NCBI GenBank assembly: GCA_028278625.1 | Contig: JANQDY010000122.1 | Location: 1-44,090, forward strand | Direction of reading: 5' to 3' | DNA length: 44,090 nucleotides | Origin: Thermodesulfobacteriota bacterium | Lineage (GTDB): Bacteria; Desulfobacterota; DSM-4660; Desulfatiglandales; Desulfatiglandaceae | In this document: positions 27,954 through 36,964 of the stretch, piece by piece | Position numbering within the stretch: position 1 is the stretch's first letter | Layout of the letters: every line of letters starts with the position of its first letter | Notes under the pieces: model-generated | The model's database searches: none | What the model was told of the DNA's origin: nothing | Seen by the model: the letters and a program-made list of their open reading frames with translations, nothing else | Program-made: the position numbers and the translations under genes

Positions 27954-28817
27954 TCAGGGCAAAAGCGCTTCGCTCACACGTTCTCTTTTGATGGCGTCGA
28001 TTACCTTGATGGTTTCAGCGGCCATTTTTACGTTATGCACCCGAATGATATGGGCCCCGTTCATGACGCAAGCCGCCACAGCCGCCATGGTTCCCGTATC
28101 TCTTTCGTGGGCTTCCCTGTCCAGTATTTTGCCGATAAACGCTTTATTTGAAGGACCCGCCAGCAAGGGTCGCTCAAGGGCTCGGAATCTTTCGAGGTGA
28201 TGGATAACCCTAAGATTATGGCCAAAGGTCTTGCCGAATCCGATTCCGGGATCCAAAATGATCCGGTTCTCATCAATTCCGGCCGATTCGGCCCGGGCCA
28301 GGGCATCCCGGAAAAAATCGGTGATTTCCTGAAGCAGATGGGTGTACGTGGGACGAAGCTGCATGTTCAGAGGGGTTCCCTGCATGTGCATCAATATGAC
28401 CGGAACACCGGCTTCTTTTACCACATTGGCCATTTCGGGATCAAAGCGGAGTGCGCTGATATCGTTGATCATGGCGGCACCCGCTTTCAGTGCTTCCCGG
28501 GCCACCCTTGATTTGTAAGTGTCGACGCTGATGGGGACGCTTGTTTCCCGGCTCAACCGTCGAATGACCGGGATAACCCGGGCCAACTCATCTTCCACGG
28601 GGAGTCTCTCGGAATAGGGCCGGGTCGATTCTCCGCCCACGTCGATGATATGGGCCCCATCCTTTGCCATCTGGATACCGTGCAAAACCGCTTCGGTTTC
28701 GGAAAAGAACTTTCCACCATCCGAGAAGGAATCGGGGGTCACGTTCAAAACGCCCATCAAATGCGTTCTGGCGGCCAGATTCAGCCGGTATTCATGCCAC
28801 TTAAGGGAAAAATCCAT
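27954..28817 (-). CDS. folP: Dihydropteroate synthase
   Basis: Folate-pathway TIM-barrel enzyme of 287 residues that joins p-aminobenzoate to dihydropterin pyrophosphate, the sulfonamide target. Signatures: [15 protein letters not shown] near 22-36, [11 protein letters not shown] near 58-68, [25 protein letters not shown], the FGKTFGHN loop and a final [10 protein letters not shown]. Full length. It follows ftsH by 23 bases, the common ftsH-folP order. Confidence 0.97.
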   Translation of the reverse strand: MDFSLKWHEYRLNLAARTHLMGVLNVTPDSFSDGGKFFSETEAVLHGIQMAKDGAHIIDVGGESTRPYSERLPVEDELARVIPVIRRLSRETSVPISVDTYKSRVAREALKAGAAMINDISALRFDPEMANVVKEAGVPVILMHMQGTPLNMQLRPTYTHLLQEITDFFRDALARAESAGIDENRIILDPGIGFGKTFGHNLRVIHHLERFRALERPLLAGPSNKAFIGKILDREAHERDTGTMAAVAACVMNGAHIIRVHNVKMAAETIKVIDAIKRERVSEALLP

Positions 28818-28840
28818 TGAACAAGACGGCCTTTTGGCGG

Positions 28841-30697
28841 TTACTCCGGGGCGTCTGTTGAGCTTCCTTGGTTTTCGGCTTTTCTTTCCGACGGCGTATA
28901 CTTACGCTTCCACTTTTCGTCGCCGGCCATGATTTCATCAATGTCCTGGCCGTTCAACGTCTCCTTTTCAAGAAGCGCATAAGCCATATTGTGCAAGGTA
29001 TCCAGGTTTTCATTGATGAGCAGACAGGTTTTGTCATATGCCTCCACAACGATTCGTCTGACTTCCTCATCGATCTTCTTGGCGGTATCTTCGCCATAGT
29101 CCCGGTGTTGGGACAGCTCTCTTCCAAGAAAGATCTGCTCATCTTTCTTGCCGAAACTTAAAGGGCCCAATTCCTCACTCATGCCGAAATCACATACCAT
29201 TTTCCGGGCCATCTCCGACGACCGCTCAATATCGTTTCCCGCACCGGTGGTTTCCGTGTTTAATACAATTTTCTCGGCGGCCCGGCCCCCCATCAGGATG
29301 GCAATGCTATTGAGCAGGTGTTCCTTCGGATAGGTGTGCCTTTCATCCATTGGAAGCTGCTGCGTCAAACCGAGGGCCCTACCCCTTGGAATGATGGTCA
29401 CTTTGTGGATGGGGTCGGTCCCGGGCAGCAGCTTCGCCACCAGGGCGTGTCCGGATTCGTGATAGGCGGTAATCTTCTTTTCTTCCTCGCTGATGATCAT
29501 GCTTTTTCGTTCGGTTCCCATGAGGACCTTGTCTTTGGCATCCTCAAAATCCTCCAGCTCGATCTTTTCCTTGCCGCGCCGGGCCGCCATAAGGGCCGCC
29601 TCGTTGACCATGTTTTCAATGTCCGCGCCGGTAAACCCCGGGGTTCCCCTGGCCAGCACCGACGTATCCAGATTGTCGGCCACCAGTTTCTTCCTGAGAT
29701 GGACCTTCAAGATCCCTTCACGGCCTTTCAGATCGGGAACCGGCACCACCACCTGCCGGTCAAACCGGCCCGGCCTCAAAAGGGCCGGGTCCAAAACATC
29801 GGGCCGGTTCGTGGCCGAAATGAGAATAACCCCTTCGTTGGACTCAAAACCATCCATTTCCACCAGCAGCTGGTTCAGGGTCTGTTCACGTTCGTCGTGG
29901 CCGCCACCCAGGCCCGCTCCGCGATGCCTTCCCACGGCGTCGATTTCGTCGATGAAAATAATGCATGGGGCGTTCTTTTTGCCCTGGTTGAAGAGGTCTC
30001 TTACCCGGGAGGCACCAACCCCCACGAACATTTCCACAAAATCAGACCCGCTGATGGTGAAAAAAGGGACCCCCGCTTCGCCGGCAATGGCCCTTGCCAG
30101 AAGGGTTTTCCCCGTGCCGGGCGACCCCACCAGCAGGACACCCTTGGGGATGCGCCCTCCCAACCGCGTGAATTTCTTGGGGTCACTCAAAAAATCCACA
30201 ATTTCGCCCAGTTCCTCCTTGGCTTCGTCAATGCCGGCCACGTCTTCGAAAGTGACCTTGTCCTGTGCGTCACTCATGAGCCTGGCCCGGCTTTTCCCGA
30301 AGGAAAGGGCCTTTCCGCCGCCGGCCTGCATCTGTCGCATGAAGAATATCCAGACCCCGATGAGCAGAAGCATGGGAACCCAGGAAAGAAACACCTGGAA
30401 CCAGGGAGACTCCTCCATGGGTTTTGCCGTTATGGCAACCCCTTTGCTTCTAAGCAGGCTGATCAATTCGGGATCCTTGGGGGCATAGGTCTTGAACGGC
30501 CCCTGGCCCGACATGCCCGTAATGTTCTCCCCCTGAATGGTCACCTGGTTCACACCGTCGTTTTCCACCATATTCAAGAAATCACTGTAACTGATATTGA
30601 CCTTGCTCCTGTCCGGATGCTTGAACATCTGAAACAGCATGACCATCATTAAGCTGATGACCAGCCACAGGGCGAGGTTTTTATAGAACGGATTCAA
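28841..30697 (-). CDS. ftsH: ATP-dependent zinc metalloprotease FtsH
   Basis: Membrane-anchored AAA+ protease that degrades misfolded membrane proteins and, in enterobacteria, RpoH and LpxC. The 618-residue product has two transmembrane helices (about 8-24 and 102-121) flanking a periplasmic domain, Walker A GSPGTGKT at 191-198, Walker B IIFIDEID, the second region of homology with RPGRFDRQV, and the zinc site HESGH at 413-417. The start is TTG at 30697, reading LNPFYKNLA, the usual family N-terminus. It was chosen because a nine-base perfect Shine-Dalgarno lies just upstream; a longer frame to 30829 would add an unrelated leader. Confidence 0.95.
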   Translation of the reverse strand: MNPFYKNLALWLVISLMMVMLFQMFKHPDRSKVNISYSDFLNMVENDGVNQVTIQGENITGMSGQGPFKTYAPKDPELISLLRSKGVAITAKPMEESPWFQVFLSWVPMLLLIGVWIFFMRQMQAGGGKALSFGKSRARLMSDAQDKVTFEDVAGIDEAKEELGEIVDFLSDPKKFTRLGGRIPKGVLLVGSPGTGKTLLARAIAGEAGVPFFTISGSDFVEMFVGVGASRVRDLFNQGKKNAPCIIFIDEIDAVGRHRGAGLGGGHDEREQTLNQLLVEMDGFESNEGVILISATNRPDVLDPALLRPGRFDRQVVVPVPDLKGREGILKVHLRKKLVADNLDTSVLARGTPGFTGADIENMVNEAALMAARRGKEKIELEDFEDAKDKVLMGTERKSMIISEEEKKITAYHESGHALVAKLLPGTDPIHKVTIIPRGRALGLTQQLPMDERHTYPKEHLLNSIAILMGGRAAEKIVLNTETTGAGNDIERSSEMARKMVCDFGMSEELGPLSFGKKDEQIFLGRELSQHRDYGEDTAKKIDEEVRRIVVEAYDKTCLLINENLDTLHNMAYALLEKETLNGQDIDEIMAGDEKWKRKYTPSERKAENQGSSTDAPE

Positions 30698-30703
30698 TAG
30701 ACT

Positions 30704-30712
30704 ATCACCTCC
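30704..30712 (-). promoter_or_regulatory. Very strong Shine-Dalgarno that sets the TTG start of ftsH
   Basis: On the minus strand the nine bases GGAGGTGAT match the 16S anti-Shine-Dalgarno without mismatch, six bases before TTG at 30697. This decides the start codon. The combination of a poor start codon and a very strong ribosome site is notable for an essential protease. Confidence 0.8.
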
Positions 30713-30974
30713 ACAATAGGGCTGTATATCATTGCCTAGGCCCTTCTGACGGGCTCCATTTTCGGGAACGATCAAAAGGCTTCTGCTTTGAAATCTTATA
30801 ATTATAGTTATGATTTTCCCAAATTCCACAGAAAACTGTAAATTGCTTTTTCAAAGGAAGCCCTTCTTTCGGCTTTTTGCGCCGTCGGCCCCTTGATTTT
30901 TTTGTTGACATTCGAAGGCATACCGCAGCATTTTGTGCGAGTAACGGTATTAAGAGATATGTGGGGTAAAAGGT
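30713..30974. promoter_or_regulatory. Divergent promoter region between ftsH and the DUF4301 gene
   Basis: No gene is supported here. The palindrome TATAATTATA at 30797-30806 offers a perfect -10 hexamer on each strand, though neither has a good -35 at 16-18 bases. A TTGACA at 30905-30910, with CATTTT 18 bases further at 30929-30934, is a weak promoter candidate for the plus-strand gene. The ftsH leader would be about 100 bases if transcription starts near the palindrome. Confidence 0.4.
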
Positions 30975-32582
30975 ATGAGCGACCATCTGTTTGATAAAGA
31001 TGATCTGGAACAGATGAAGGCCCATGGCATTTCCCTTGAGGAAACCCAACGGCAGCTGTCACTTTTTAAGCGCGCCAGGCCATATTTGAAGCTTTCGGCA
31101 CCCTGTGTTCCGGGAAACGGCATCGCTGTTTTTGACGCTCAAGAACAAGCATCCCTGGAAGCGCTTTTTGAGAAAGAGCGTAAGAACCGCTCCCTTGTTA
31201 AATTCGTTCCCGCTTCAGGGGCCGCCACCAGAATGTTCAAGGTCCTTTTGGGGTACCTCAACGGCCCGGGCGAAATCGACCGAAAACGGATATCCCGGGA
31301 TGCCCTCTCCGGCCGGGAACCGGCCAAGCAAATGCTACAATTCATTAACAATATCAACCATTTTGCCTTTTTCAGGGAACTTTCCTCCGTCATGGCGGGA
31401 AACGGGCTCTCAATTGCAGCGCTGCAAGAAAAAGGTGATTTCAGAGACATCCTTCGATGGCTGTTGCGGGATGAGGGCATGGGCTACGCAAACCTGCCCA
31501 AGGGACTCCTTTTGTTTCATGCGTATCCGGACGGAAACCGTACCGCTTTTGAGGAACACCTGGTTGAAGCGGTTTCCTACGCTTGCGACGCCAAGAGCCG
31601 CTGCGCCCTGTATTTCACGGTCTCCCCCGAACACCTGCCCCATTTCAGAGATTGTCTTAAAGGGATTGCTCAGGGCCTTGAAGAAGCCTATGGCGTTATC
31701 TACGAAGTCGATTTTTCGCTTCAGAAAAGATCCACCGACACTTTGGCGGTGGATCTGGAGAATCGGCCCTTTCGCCTGGCCAGTGGCCGCCTCCTGTTCA
31801 GGCCGGGAGGGCACGGGGCCTTGCTGGAAAACCTGAACGACCTTCGGGGAGATATTGTTTTTATCAAAAACATCGACAATGTGGTCCCCGATCATCTCAA
31901 GGGCGAGACCCGTACCTGGAAGCGAATTGCGGGCGGGTATCTCATTTCCATACAGCATCGCATCGCTTCTTTTATGAAGGATCTGTCGGGAAATAATGGC
32001 ACCCCAAACCATAACAAACAGGGGGTCATGGCCGCGGCAAGAACCTTTCTGAGAGAGGATCTTCTGGTTGAAATACCTTCCTTTTTAAAGAACGCAAGCC
32101 ATGAAACGGAAAAAGAATGGATCATGGCGCAGCTCAATCGCCCGGTTCGCGTCTGCGGCATGGTAAAAAACACGGGTGAACCGGGCGGCGGTCCTTTCTG
32201 GGTCCAAGATGCCTCCGGGGAAAGATCCCGTCAAATTGTGGAGACGGCCCAGATCGACCCGGACGACGCCGGACAGCAGGCCATACTGGGAGATGCCACC
32301 CATTTCAATCCGGTGGACCTGGTATGCGGCGTAAGGGACTGGCAGGGCCAACCCTTTGATCTGAGGAAATTCGTGGACCCTGAAACGGTCTTTATTTCCA
32401 CAAAATCCAAAGAGGGAAGAGAGCTAAAGGCCCTGGAACACCCCGGACTCTGGAACGGCTCAATGGCCCGTTGGATTACCCTTTTCGTTCAGGTGCCGGC
32501 CATCACCTTTAATCCCGTTAAAACGGTCAACGACCTTTTGAGGAAGGCGCATCAGCCTTCCGGCAGCCCAATAGCGTCATGA
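30975..32582 (+). CDS. DUF4301 protein with UDP-sugar pyrophosphorylase-like motifs
   Basis: Cytoplasmic protein of 535 residues that I recognise as DUF4301; its function is not established. Several stretches resemble the GT-A nucleotidyltransferase fold of UDP-sugar pyrophosphorylases: FVPASGAATRMFK at 77-89 (compare the G-x-G-T-R nucleotide loop), FRPGGHGALLENL near 275-287, and IVFIKNIDNVVPDHLK near 293-308 (compare the conserved Asp-Asn metal site). A mid-protein LPKGLLLFH may supply a lysine. The start is ATG with GGGG and AGG upstream. It begins the plus-strand run and overlaps cvpA by four bases. The activity is inference from motif likeness. Confidence 0.7.
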   Translation: MSDHLFDKDDLEQMKAHGISLEETQRQLSLFKRARPYLKLSAPCVPGNGIAVFDAQEQASLEALFEKERKNRSLVKFVPASGAATRMFKVLLGYLNGPGEIDRKRISRDALSGREPAKQMLQFINNINHFAFFRELSSVMAGNGLSIAALQEKGDFRDILRWLLRDEGMGYANLPKGLLLFHAYPDGNRTAFEEHLVEAVSYACDAKSRCALYFTVSPEHLPHFRDCLKGIAQGLEEAYGVIYEVDFSLQKRSTDTLAVDLENRPFRLASGRLLFRPGGHGALLENLNDLRGDIVFIKNIDNVVPDHLKGETRTWKRIAGGYLISIQHRIASFMKDLSGNNGTPNHNKQGVMAAARTFLREDLLVEIPSFLKNASHETEKEWIMAQLNRPVRVCGMVKNTGEPGGGPFWVQDASGERSRQIVETAQIDPDDAGQQAILGDATHFNPVDLVCGVRDWQGQPFDLRKFVDPETVFISTKSKEGRELKALEHPGLWNGSMARWITLFVQVPAITFNPVKTVNDLLRKAHQPSGSPIAS

Positions 32583-33118
32583 ACATCCTCGATATCGTCA
32601 TTATTGCCGCGGTTCTTTTTTTCCTCATCCGGGGGATTTTCAGAGGTATCATTCGGGAAATCGGATCCCTGGCCGGGGTTGTGCTGGGGATCTGGCTGGG
32701 CAATCTGTATCATCCGCAGGTTGCCGATTTCCTGAAAAGCTTCCTTCCGCCGGGAAAATTCCTCCCCCTTATCGCCTTTGCCCTGATTTTTCTCCTGGTG
32801 CTCGTGATCTGCAATGTGCTGGGGTGGCTCTTTAAAAAACTGTTTCAAAAAATTTTCCTGGGATGGGTTGATAGAATTCTGGGAGCGGGACTCGCCCTCA
32901 TAAAGGGCATCCTACTCAGCTATTTGATCATTGTCCTGGTGACCTTCTTTGTGCCGCGGGATTCCACCCTGGTGAAAGAATCGCGGCTGGCGCCGGTCGT
33001 GATCAGCGCCTACCAGGCCATGGTGTCCCTCATCCCCCCCGGGTCCCAGGAAAAACTGGAAAAAACCTTTAAACAAAAAAAGGAGGATCTTGAGGAGATT
33101 TTCAAGGGGAAAATCTGA
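32579..33118 (+). CDS. CvpA family membrane protein
   Basis: Small polytopic inner-membrane protein of 179 residues with four hydrophobic helices, beginning MNILDIVIIAAVLFFLIRGI, the typical CvpA N-terminus (helix plus RG-containing turn), then REIGSLAGVVLG. The C-terminal third is soluble and rich in Lys/Glu. CvpA is needed for colicin V production in E. coli and has been tied to envelope stress in other bacteria; its molecular role is unclear. ATGA overlap with the DUF4301 stop indicates coupling. Confidence 0.88.
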   Translation: MNILDIVIIAAVLFFLIRGIFRGIIREIGSLAGVVLGIWLGNLYHPQVADFLKSFLPPGKFLPLIAFALIFLLVLVICNVLGWLFKKLFQKIFLGWVDRILGAGLALIKGILLSYLIIVLVTFFVPRDSTLVKESRLAPVVISAYQAMVSLIPPGSQEKLEKTFKQKKEDLEEIFKGKI

Positions 33119-33126
33119 ACGTCATC

Positions 33127-33930
33127 ATGAAAGAGATCAACACGGAAAGGCTGGGCGCGGCCATGGGCGAACTTCTCTCCCTGGTCCGGCGACTCAGGGG
33201 GCCTGACGGTTGCCCCTGGGATAGGAAGCAGGATAAGGACTCCATCAAAACATACCTCATTGAGGAAGCCTATGAAGTGCTGGATGCCGTGGACAACGGC
33301 TCCCCCGGGGAAATCTCCAAAGAACTGGGAGACTTGTTGTTCCAGATCATCTTTCTCACGACCCTGGCGGAGGAAAACGGGGAATTTGATTTTGTACAGG
33401 TGATCGAGAGAATAACCGCCAAGATGATTCGCCGGCACCCTCACGTCTTCTCTAACGCCAGCGTTTCATCGGCTGAACAGGTGGCGGATAATTGGGCCAG
33501 GATCAAGCGGGAGGAGGCAGACGCACCCCAAACGGTTTCCGATTCCCTGAACCACGTACCCCTTGCGCTGCCCGCGCTTTTAAGGGCCCATCGATTGAGC
33601 GAAAGGGCCGGCAAAACAGGCTTTGACTGGACCGGCCGCGGGGACATCTGGCGGAAGGTGCTGGAGGAAGTGGCGGAACTTGAGCACGCGGTCACAAGCG
33701 ATGATGAAGACGGTGTCAGGGAAGAGCTGGGAGACCTCTTTTTCAGCCTGGTCAACTTGTCAAGGCACTGGGGCATCAACGCAGAGGACCTTTTGAGATC
33801 GGCGAATCGAAAATTTCTGATGCGGTTTGAGGAAATGGAAAAGCATCTGACCGGAAAAGGGATCAACCTTGAGCATGCGACCGCCAATCAAATGAATGAG
33901 GCATGGGAAGCCGTAAAAAGAGAGGTGTAG
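33127..33930 (+). CDS. mazG: Nucleoside triphosphate pyrophosphohydrolase MazG
   Basis: Housekeeping pyrophosphatase of 267 residues that hydrolyses (d)NTPs to NMP and pyrophosphate. It has two tandem MazG domains. The first shows RRLRGPDGCPWDRKQ and the metal site LIEEAYEVLDAVD; the second has KTGFDWTGRGDIWRKVLEEVAELEHA with EELGDLFFSLVN. The ending TANQMNEAWEAVKREV is family-like. The ATG has a poor ribosome site eight bases after the cvpA stop, so it probably relies on coupling. Its last 28 bases overlap mtgA. Confidence 0.95.
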   Translation: MKEINTERLGAAMGELLSLVRRLRGPDGCPWDRKQDKDSIKTYLIEEAYEVLDAVDNGSPGEISKELGDLLFQIIFLTTLAEENGEFDFVQVIERITAKMIRRHPHVFSNASVSSAEQVADNWARIKREEADAPQTVSDSLNHVPLALPALLRAHRLSERAGKTGFDWTGRGDIWRKVLEEVAELEHAVTSDDEDGVREELGDLFFSLVNLSRHWGINAEDLLRSANRKFLMRFEEMEKHLTGKGINLEHATANQMNEAWEAVKREV

Positions 33931-34643
33931 AACAGCGGGCCCGGGACAAGAAACCCAAAAAGCGATACGGCATCGCAAAATGGTTTTCTCTTTTGCTTCT
34001 GGTGCTGGTGTTTGTCACTCTTTTGCAGGTGCTTTCCCTGCGATATGTGAATCCTCCCTTTTTCCTGATCACGCCCCTAAGATCGGCCCTCATGTTGGGC
34101 AACGCCGGCGTTCCCCAAAAAGCCGTAAAATGGTGCGCCTTTGAAAATATATCTCCACACGTCAAAAGAGCGGTCATTGCCGCCGAAGATCAGCGGTTTC
34201 TGGCCCATTACGGTTTTGACTTCATCGAACTCAACGAGGCGATAAAGGATATGGCAACGGGAAAAGGATACCGGGGGGCCAGCACCCTCACCATGCAGGT
34301 TGCCAGAACCGTCTTTCTCTGGCCCGCGAGGACCTGGATCAGAAAAGGGCTTGAAGCATATTATACCCTCTTGCTTGAACTCTTTCTTTCAAAAAGGCGG
34401 ATTCTGGAAGTCTACCTCAACACGGTGGATTGGGGTAAGGGTATCAGAGGGATTTACGCCGCCAGCAAGACGTATTTTCATGTTTCCCCAAGGAACCTGT
34501 CCAAAGGTCAGGCAGCCCTCCTGGCGGCTATTTTGCCGAGTCCCCATCGCTGGTCTCCCACAAAACCGAACGCCCGGGTGCTCAAACGGCAGAAAAGGAT
34601 CCTTGGGGATATGAACCAAATGCCGCTGCCTAAAAGCGATTAA
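33903..34643 (+). CDS. mtgA: Monofunctional biosynthetic peptidoglycan transglycosylase
   Basis: Inner-membrane GT51 glycosyltransferase of 246 residues that polymerises lipid II into glycan strands. A basic N-terminus leads to one transmembrane helix (about 26-44). The catalytic motif AAEDQRFLAHYGFD carries Glu95, followed by GASTLTMQVARTVFL, then EVYLNTVDWGKGIRGIYAAS and LLAAILPSPHRWSP. No transpeptidase domain. The ATG lies inside mazG, and no other in-frame start exists before the membrane helix, so the 28-base overlap looks real. Confidence 0.94.
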   Translation: MGSRKKRGVEQRARDKKPKKRYGIAKWFSLLLLVLVFVTLLQVLSLRYVNPPFFLITPLRSALMLGNAGVPQKAVKWCAFENISPHVKRAVIAAEDQRFLAHYGFDFIELNEAIKDMATGKGYRGASTLTMQVARTVFLWPARTWIRKGLEAYYTLLLELFLSKRRILEVYLNTVDWGKGIRGIYAASKTYFHVSPRNLSKGQAALLAAILPSPHRWSPTKPNARVLKRQKRILGDMNQMPLPKSD

Positions 34644-34648
34644 ACACC

Positions 34649-36859
34649 ATGTTCGCCGATTTCCTGAACCGAGTGCAGAGCATCAGCCTGAAATGGAAGC
34701 TGCTGATCCCCTATCTGTTTTTCTCCTTCGTGGGGACCACTTCCCTGGTCTATATCGGCCTTAGTTCCCAGCAGGAGATCATCAAAGAAGAGGAAAAAAA
34801 GGAGCTTTTTCGCTTCTACGAAATATTTCAGGCTGCCGTCCGCCAGAAAAGCGAGCAGGCCTTTTCAATGGCAACGGTCATTGCGCAAAATCCCCGCATT
34901 GTGGAATTGTTTTGGAAACAGAACCGCAAAGAACTTCTGGCCTATGCCAGGCCCCTCTTTGAGGAATTGGAGAGGGAGTTCGGCATCAGTCAGTTGCATT
35001 TTCATGTCATGCCCGGAAAATCGTTTCTCCGGGTGCACCGGCCGGAACAGTCTGGAGAAATGATCGCCTACCGAAAGAGCATCATGGACGTATTGAAAAG
35101 CGGCCTGGGCATGAAAGGGCTGGAATGGGGGTTGACGGGCTTGGGAATTCGAGGGGTCGTGCCCGTATTCCATGGCAACGTGCTCATCGGGAGCCTTGAA
35201 ATCGGTTACCCTTTTGGCAGCTGGTTTTTGAAGAGACTGACCGAGTGCTGGGGACCTGGTTTTTCAGTCTACGAAAAAAAGAGCCCCAATAGCTATACCT
35301 GCCTTGCGTCCACCAAAGGACTTGAAAAAGGATCCTCCGTTTCCCAAGATCTCCCCTTTGATTCGGACAAGAAGGCCGGGATTTTCATTTCACCCCCCCG
35401 TTTTCCCAATGACGCCATTTTGCTGGGGCCCTTGAAAGACTACCGGGGTGAGGTGGTGGCCCTCGTTAGAATTGAAGCGGATCGCTCCGCCATTATGGCT
35501 CGCCTGGCACGGACCAAAACCCTGATGGTGGCTATCGGATTTGTGGGTATCTGCGTCTCCTTTTTTCTGGTGTGGATGGTGGCCGTCCTTTTCATACGGC
35601 CCATCAAGAAGATTGTGGCCGGCGCGCAGGAAATTGCCGATGAAGAAAGGGAAACCCGTCTCAGACCCGGGCCCAACGATGAAATCGGGGTTTTGGGACG
35701 GTCCCTGAATACCATGCTTGATGCCCTTAAGGAACGGCGCCTCCAAATTGAGGAATATGCCCACACCCTTGAACAAAGGGTCCATGAGCGAACCGCCGAT
35801 CTGGTGACATCGGAAGAAAAATACAGGACCCTGGTGGATAACCTGCCCGTGGGCGTTTATCGCATTTTGAGGGACGGCACCATTGAATTCGTCAATCCCT
35901 ATTTGATCAAAACCCTGGGCTTTGATCCCGAAGAGATGCTGGGGAACCGGCTTTTCTGGCAGGAAAAGGTCTGGGGATGCGATGAAGCTGAAAGCCGGAA
36001 GGCCTTGGACATCCTGGAAAAGAACGAACAGGGATTCCGTCTGGAACGGGTGGTCAAGGACAAAAAGGGGCGGAAGCACGTGTTCATGGATCAGGCCATC
36101 CCTTTCTGGAATGAGTCGGGCGACCTCAAATGGTTTGAAGGTATCATGGTGGATATCACCCAACTCAAGAAGCTTCAGGAAAAGGCCCTGCGCACCGAAG
36201 AGATTCGTCTTCTTGGAGAAATATCCGCGCGGTTTGCCCACGAGATGAGAAATCCCCTGGCAACGGTGGGCGGGTTTGCCCGGCGATTGAAAGACTCCCT
36301 GTCCGGAGATGAACGGCAAAAGGCCTTTGCGGCCATCATCGTTGAGGAGGTGGCCCGGCTTGAGGACATCCTTAAGAGCATCCTCTCTTCCATCAAGCCG
36401 TTTATCCTGCATCCGGGTGCCGTTCATGTGAACGATACCCTTCGAGCATCTCTGGATGAAGAGCTGGAGCTCATGGGGAAAAAGAACATTCGGCTCGAAA
36501 CGGTTTTATCCCCGTCCCTTCCCGAAATTCAAGGGGATGCGGTTCTTTTAAGACGGGCACTGGGCTGCATTTTGAAAAACGAGGTGATCAACATGCCGGA
36601 CGGGGAGACGCTTTTTCTTTCCACTGAAAGCGCCCCTGAAACCGTTATCATCACCATTCGGCATGATGCCAAAGGGCTCGGAAATGAGGACCTGAGTCAG
36701 TTTTTCTACCCCCGGTTCACCGGAAAGGCGGAAACGACCATTCACGATCTGCCCCTTGCAAGGGTGATCATCCATCGGCACGGCGGAAAAGTGGACGTTC
36801 TAAGGGACGGGGGAAACCTAATTTTAAGAATCGAATTGCCCATAACACCCCCTGTTTGA
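34649..36859 (+). CDS. Sensor histidine kinase with Cache-like, HAMP and PAS domains and a degenerate ATPase domain
   Basis: Membrane sensor of 736 residues. Transmembrane helix 1 (about 18-37), periplasmic double-Cache-like region (about 40-285), transmembrane helix 2 (about 290-315), HAMP (about 315-370), PAS (about 392-510), HisKA dimerisation helix with H531 in RFAHEMRNPLATVGGF, and a C-terminal HATPase_c-like region (about 600-730). The ATPase boxes are eroded. The G1 box reads HDAKGLG, lacking the first Gly of DxGxG. The G2 region reads IHDLPLAR where GLGLA is expected. The N box is LKNEVINM. It may bind ATP poorly or act as a pseudokinase. No response regulator adjoins it. Confidence 0.87.
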   Translation: MFADFLNRVQSISLKWKLLIPYLFFSFVGTTSLVYIGLSSQQEIIKEEEKKELFRFYEIFQAAVRQKSEQAFSMATVIAQNPRIVELFWKQNRKELLAYARPLFEELEREFGISQLHFHVMPGKSFLRVHRPEQSGEMIAYRKSIMDVLKSGLGMKGLEWGLTGLGIRGVVPVFHGNVLIGSLEIGYPFGSWFLKRLTECWGPGFSVYEKKSPNSYTCLASTKGLEKGSSVSQDLPFDSDKKAGIFISPPRFPNDAILLGPLKDYRGEVVALVRIEADRSAIMARLARTKTLMVAIGFVGICVSFFLVWMVAVLFIRPIKKIVAGAQEIADEERETRLRPGPNDEIGVLGRSLNTMLDALKERRLQIEEYAHTLEQRVHERTADLVTSEEKYRTLVDNLPVGVYRILRDGTIEFVNPYLIKTLGFDPEEMLGNRLFWQEKVWGCDEAESRKALDILEKNEQGFRLERVVKDKKGRKHVFMDQAIPFWNESGDLKWFEGIMVDITQLKKLQEKALRTEEIRLLGEISARFAHEMRNPLATVGGFARRLKDSLSGDERQKAFAAIIVEEVARLEDILKSILSSIKPFILHPGAVHVNDTLRASLDEELELMGKKNIRLETVLSPSLPEIQGDAVLLRRALGCILKNEVINMPDGETLFLSTESAPETVIITIRHDAKGLGNEDLSQFFYPRFTGKAETTIHDLPLARVIIHRHGGKVDVLRDGGNLILRIELPITPPV

Positions 36860-36964
36860 CGGATGTTCCCTGGGATGATACGTTACGGTTACTGAAACAC
36901 GGTTTTGAACACCTGAAAGCCGGTCCTTTGCCCAAGAATTAGATCGTCGCCGAGGTTGCCTGAC

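Noticed and set aside
29318..30652. Plus-strand frame of about 444 codons opposite ftsH
   Set aside because: Rich in His/Gln/Pro with no domain, fully inside ftsH, which has all its motifs intact.
35390..36427. Minus-strand frame opposite the sensor kinase
   Set aside because: No homology that I can see and no promoter or ribosome site; the kinase frame is clear.
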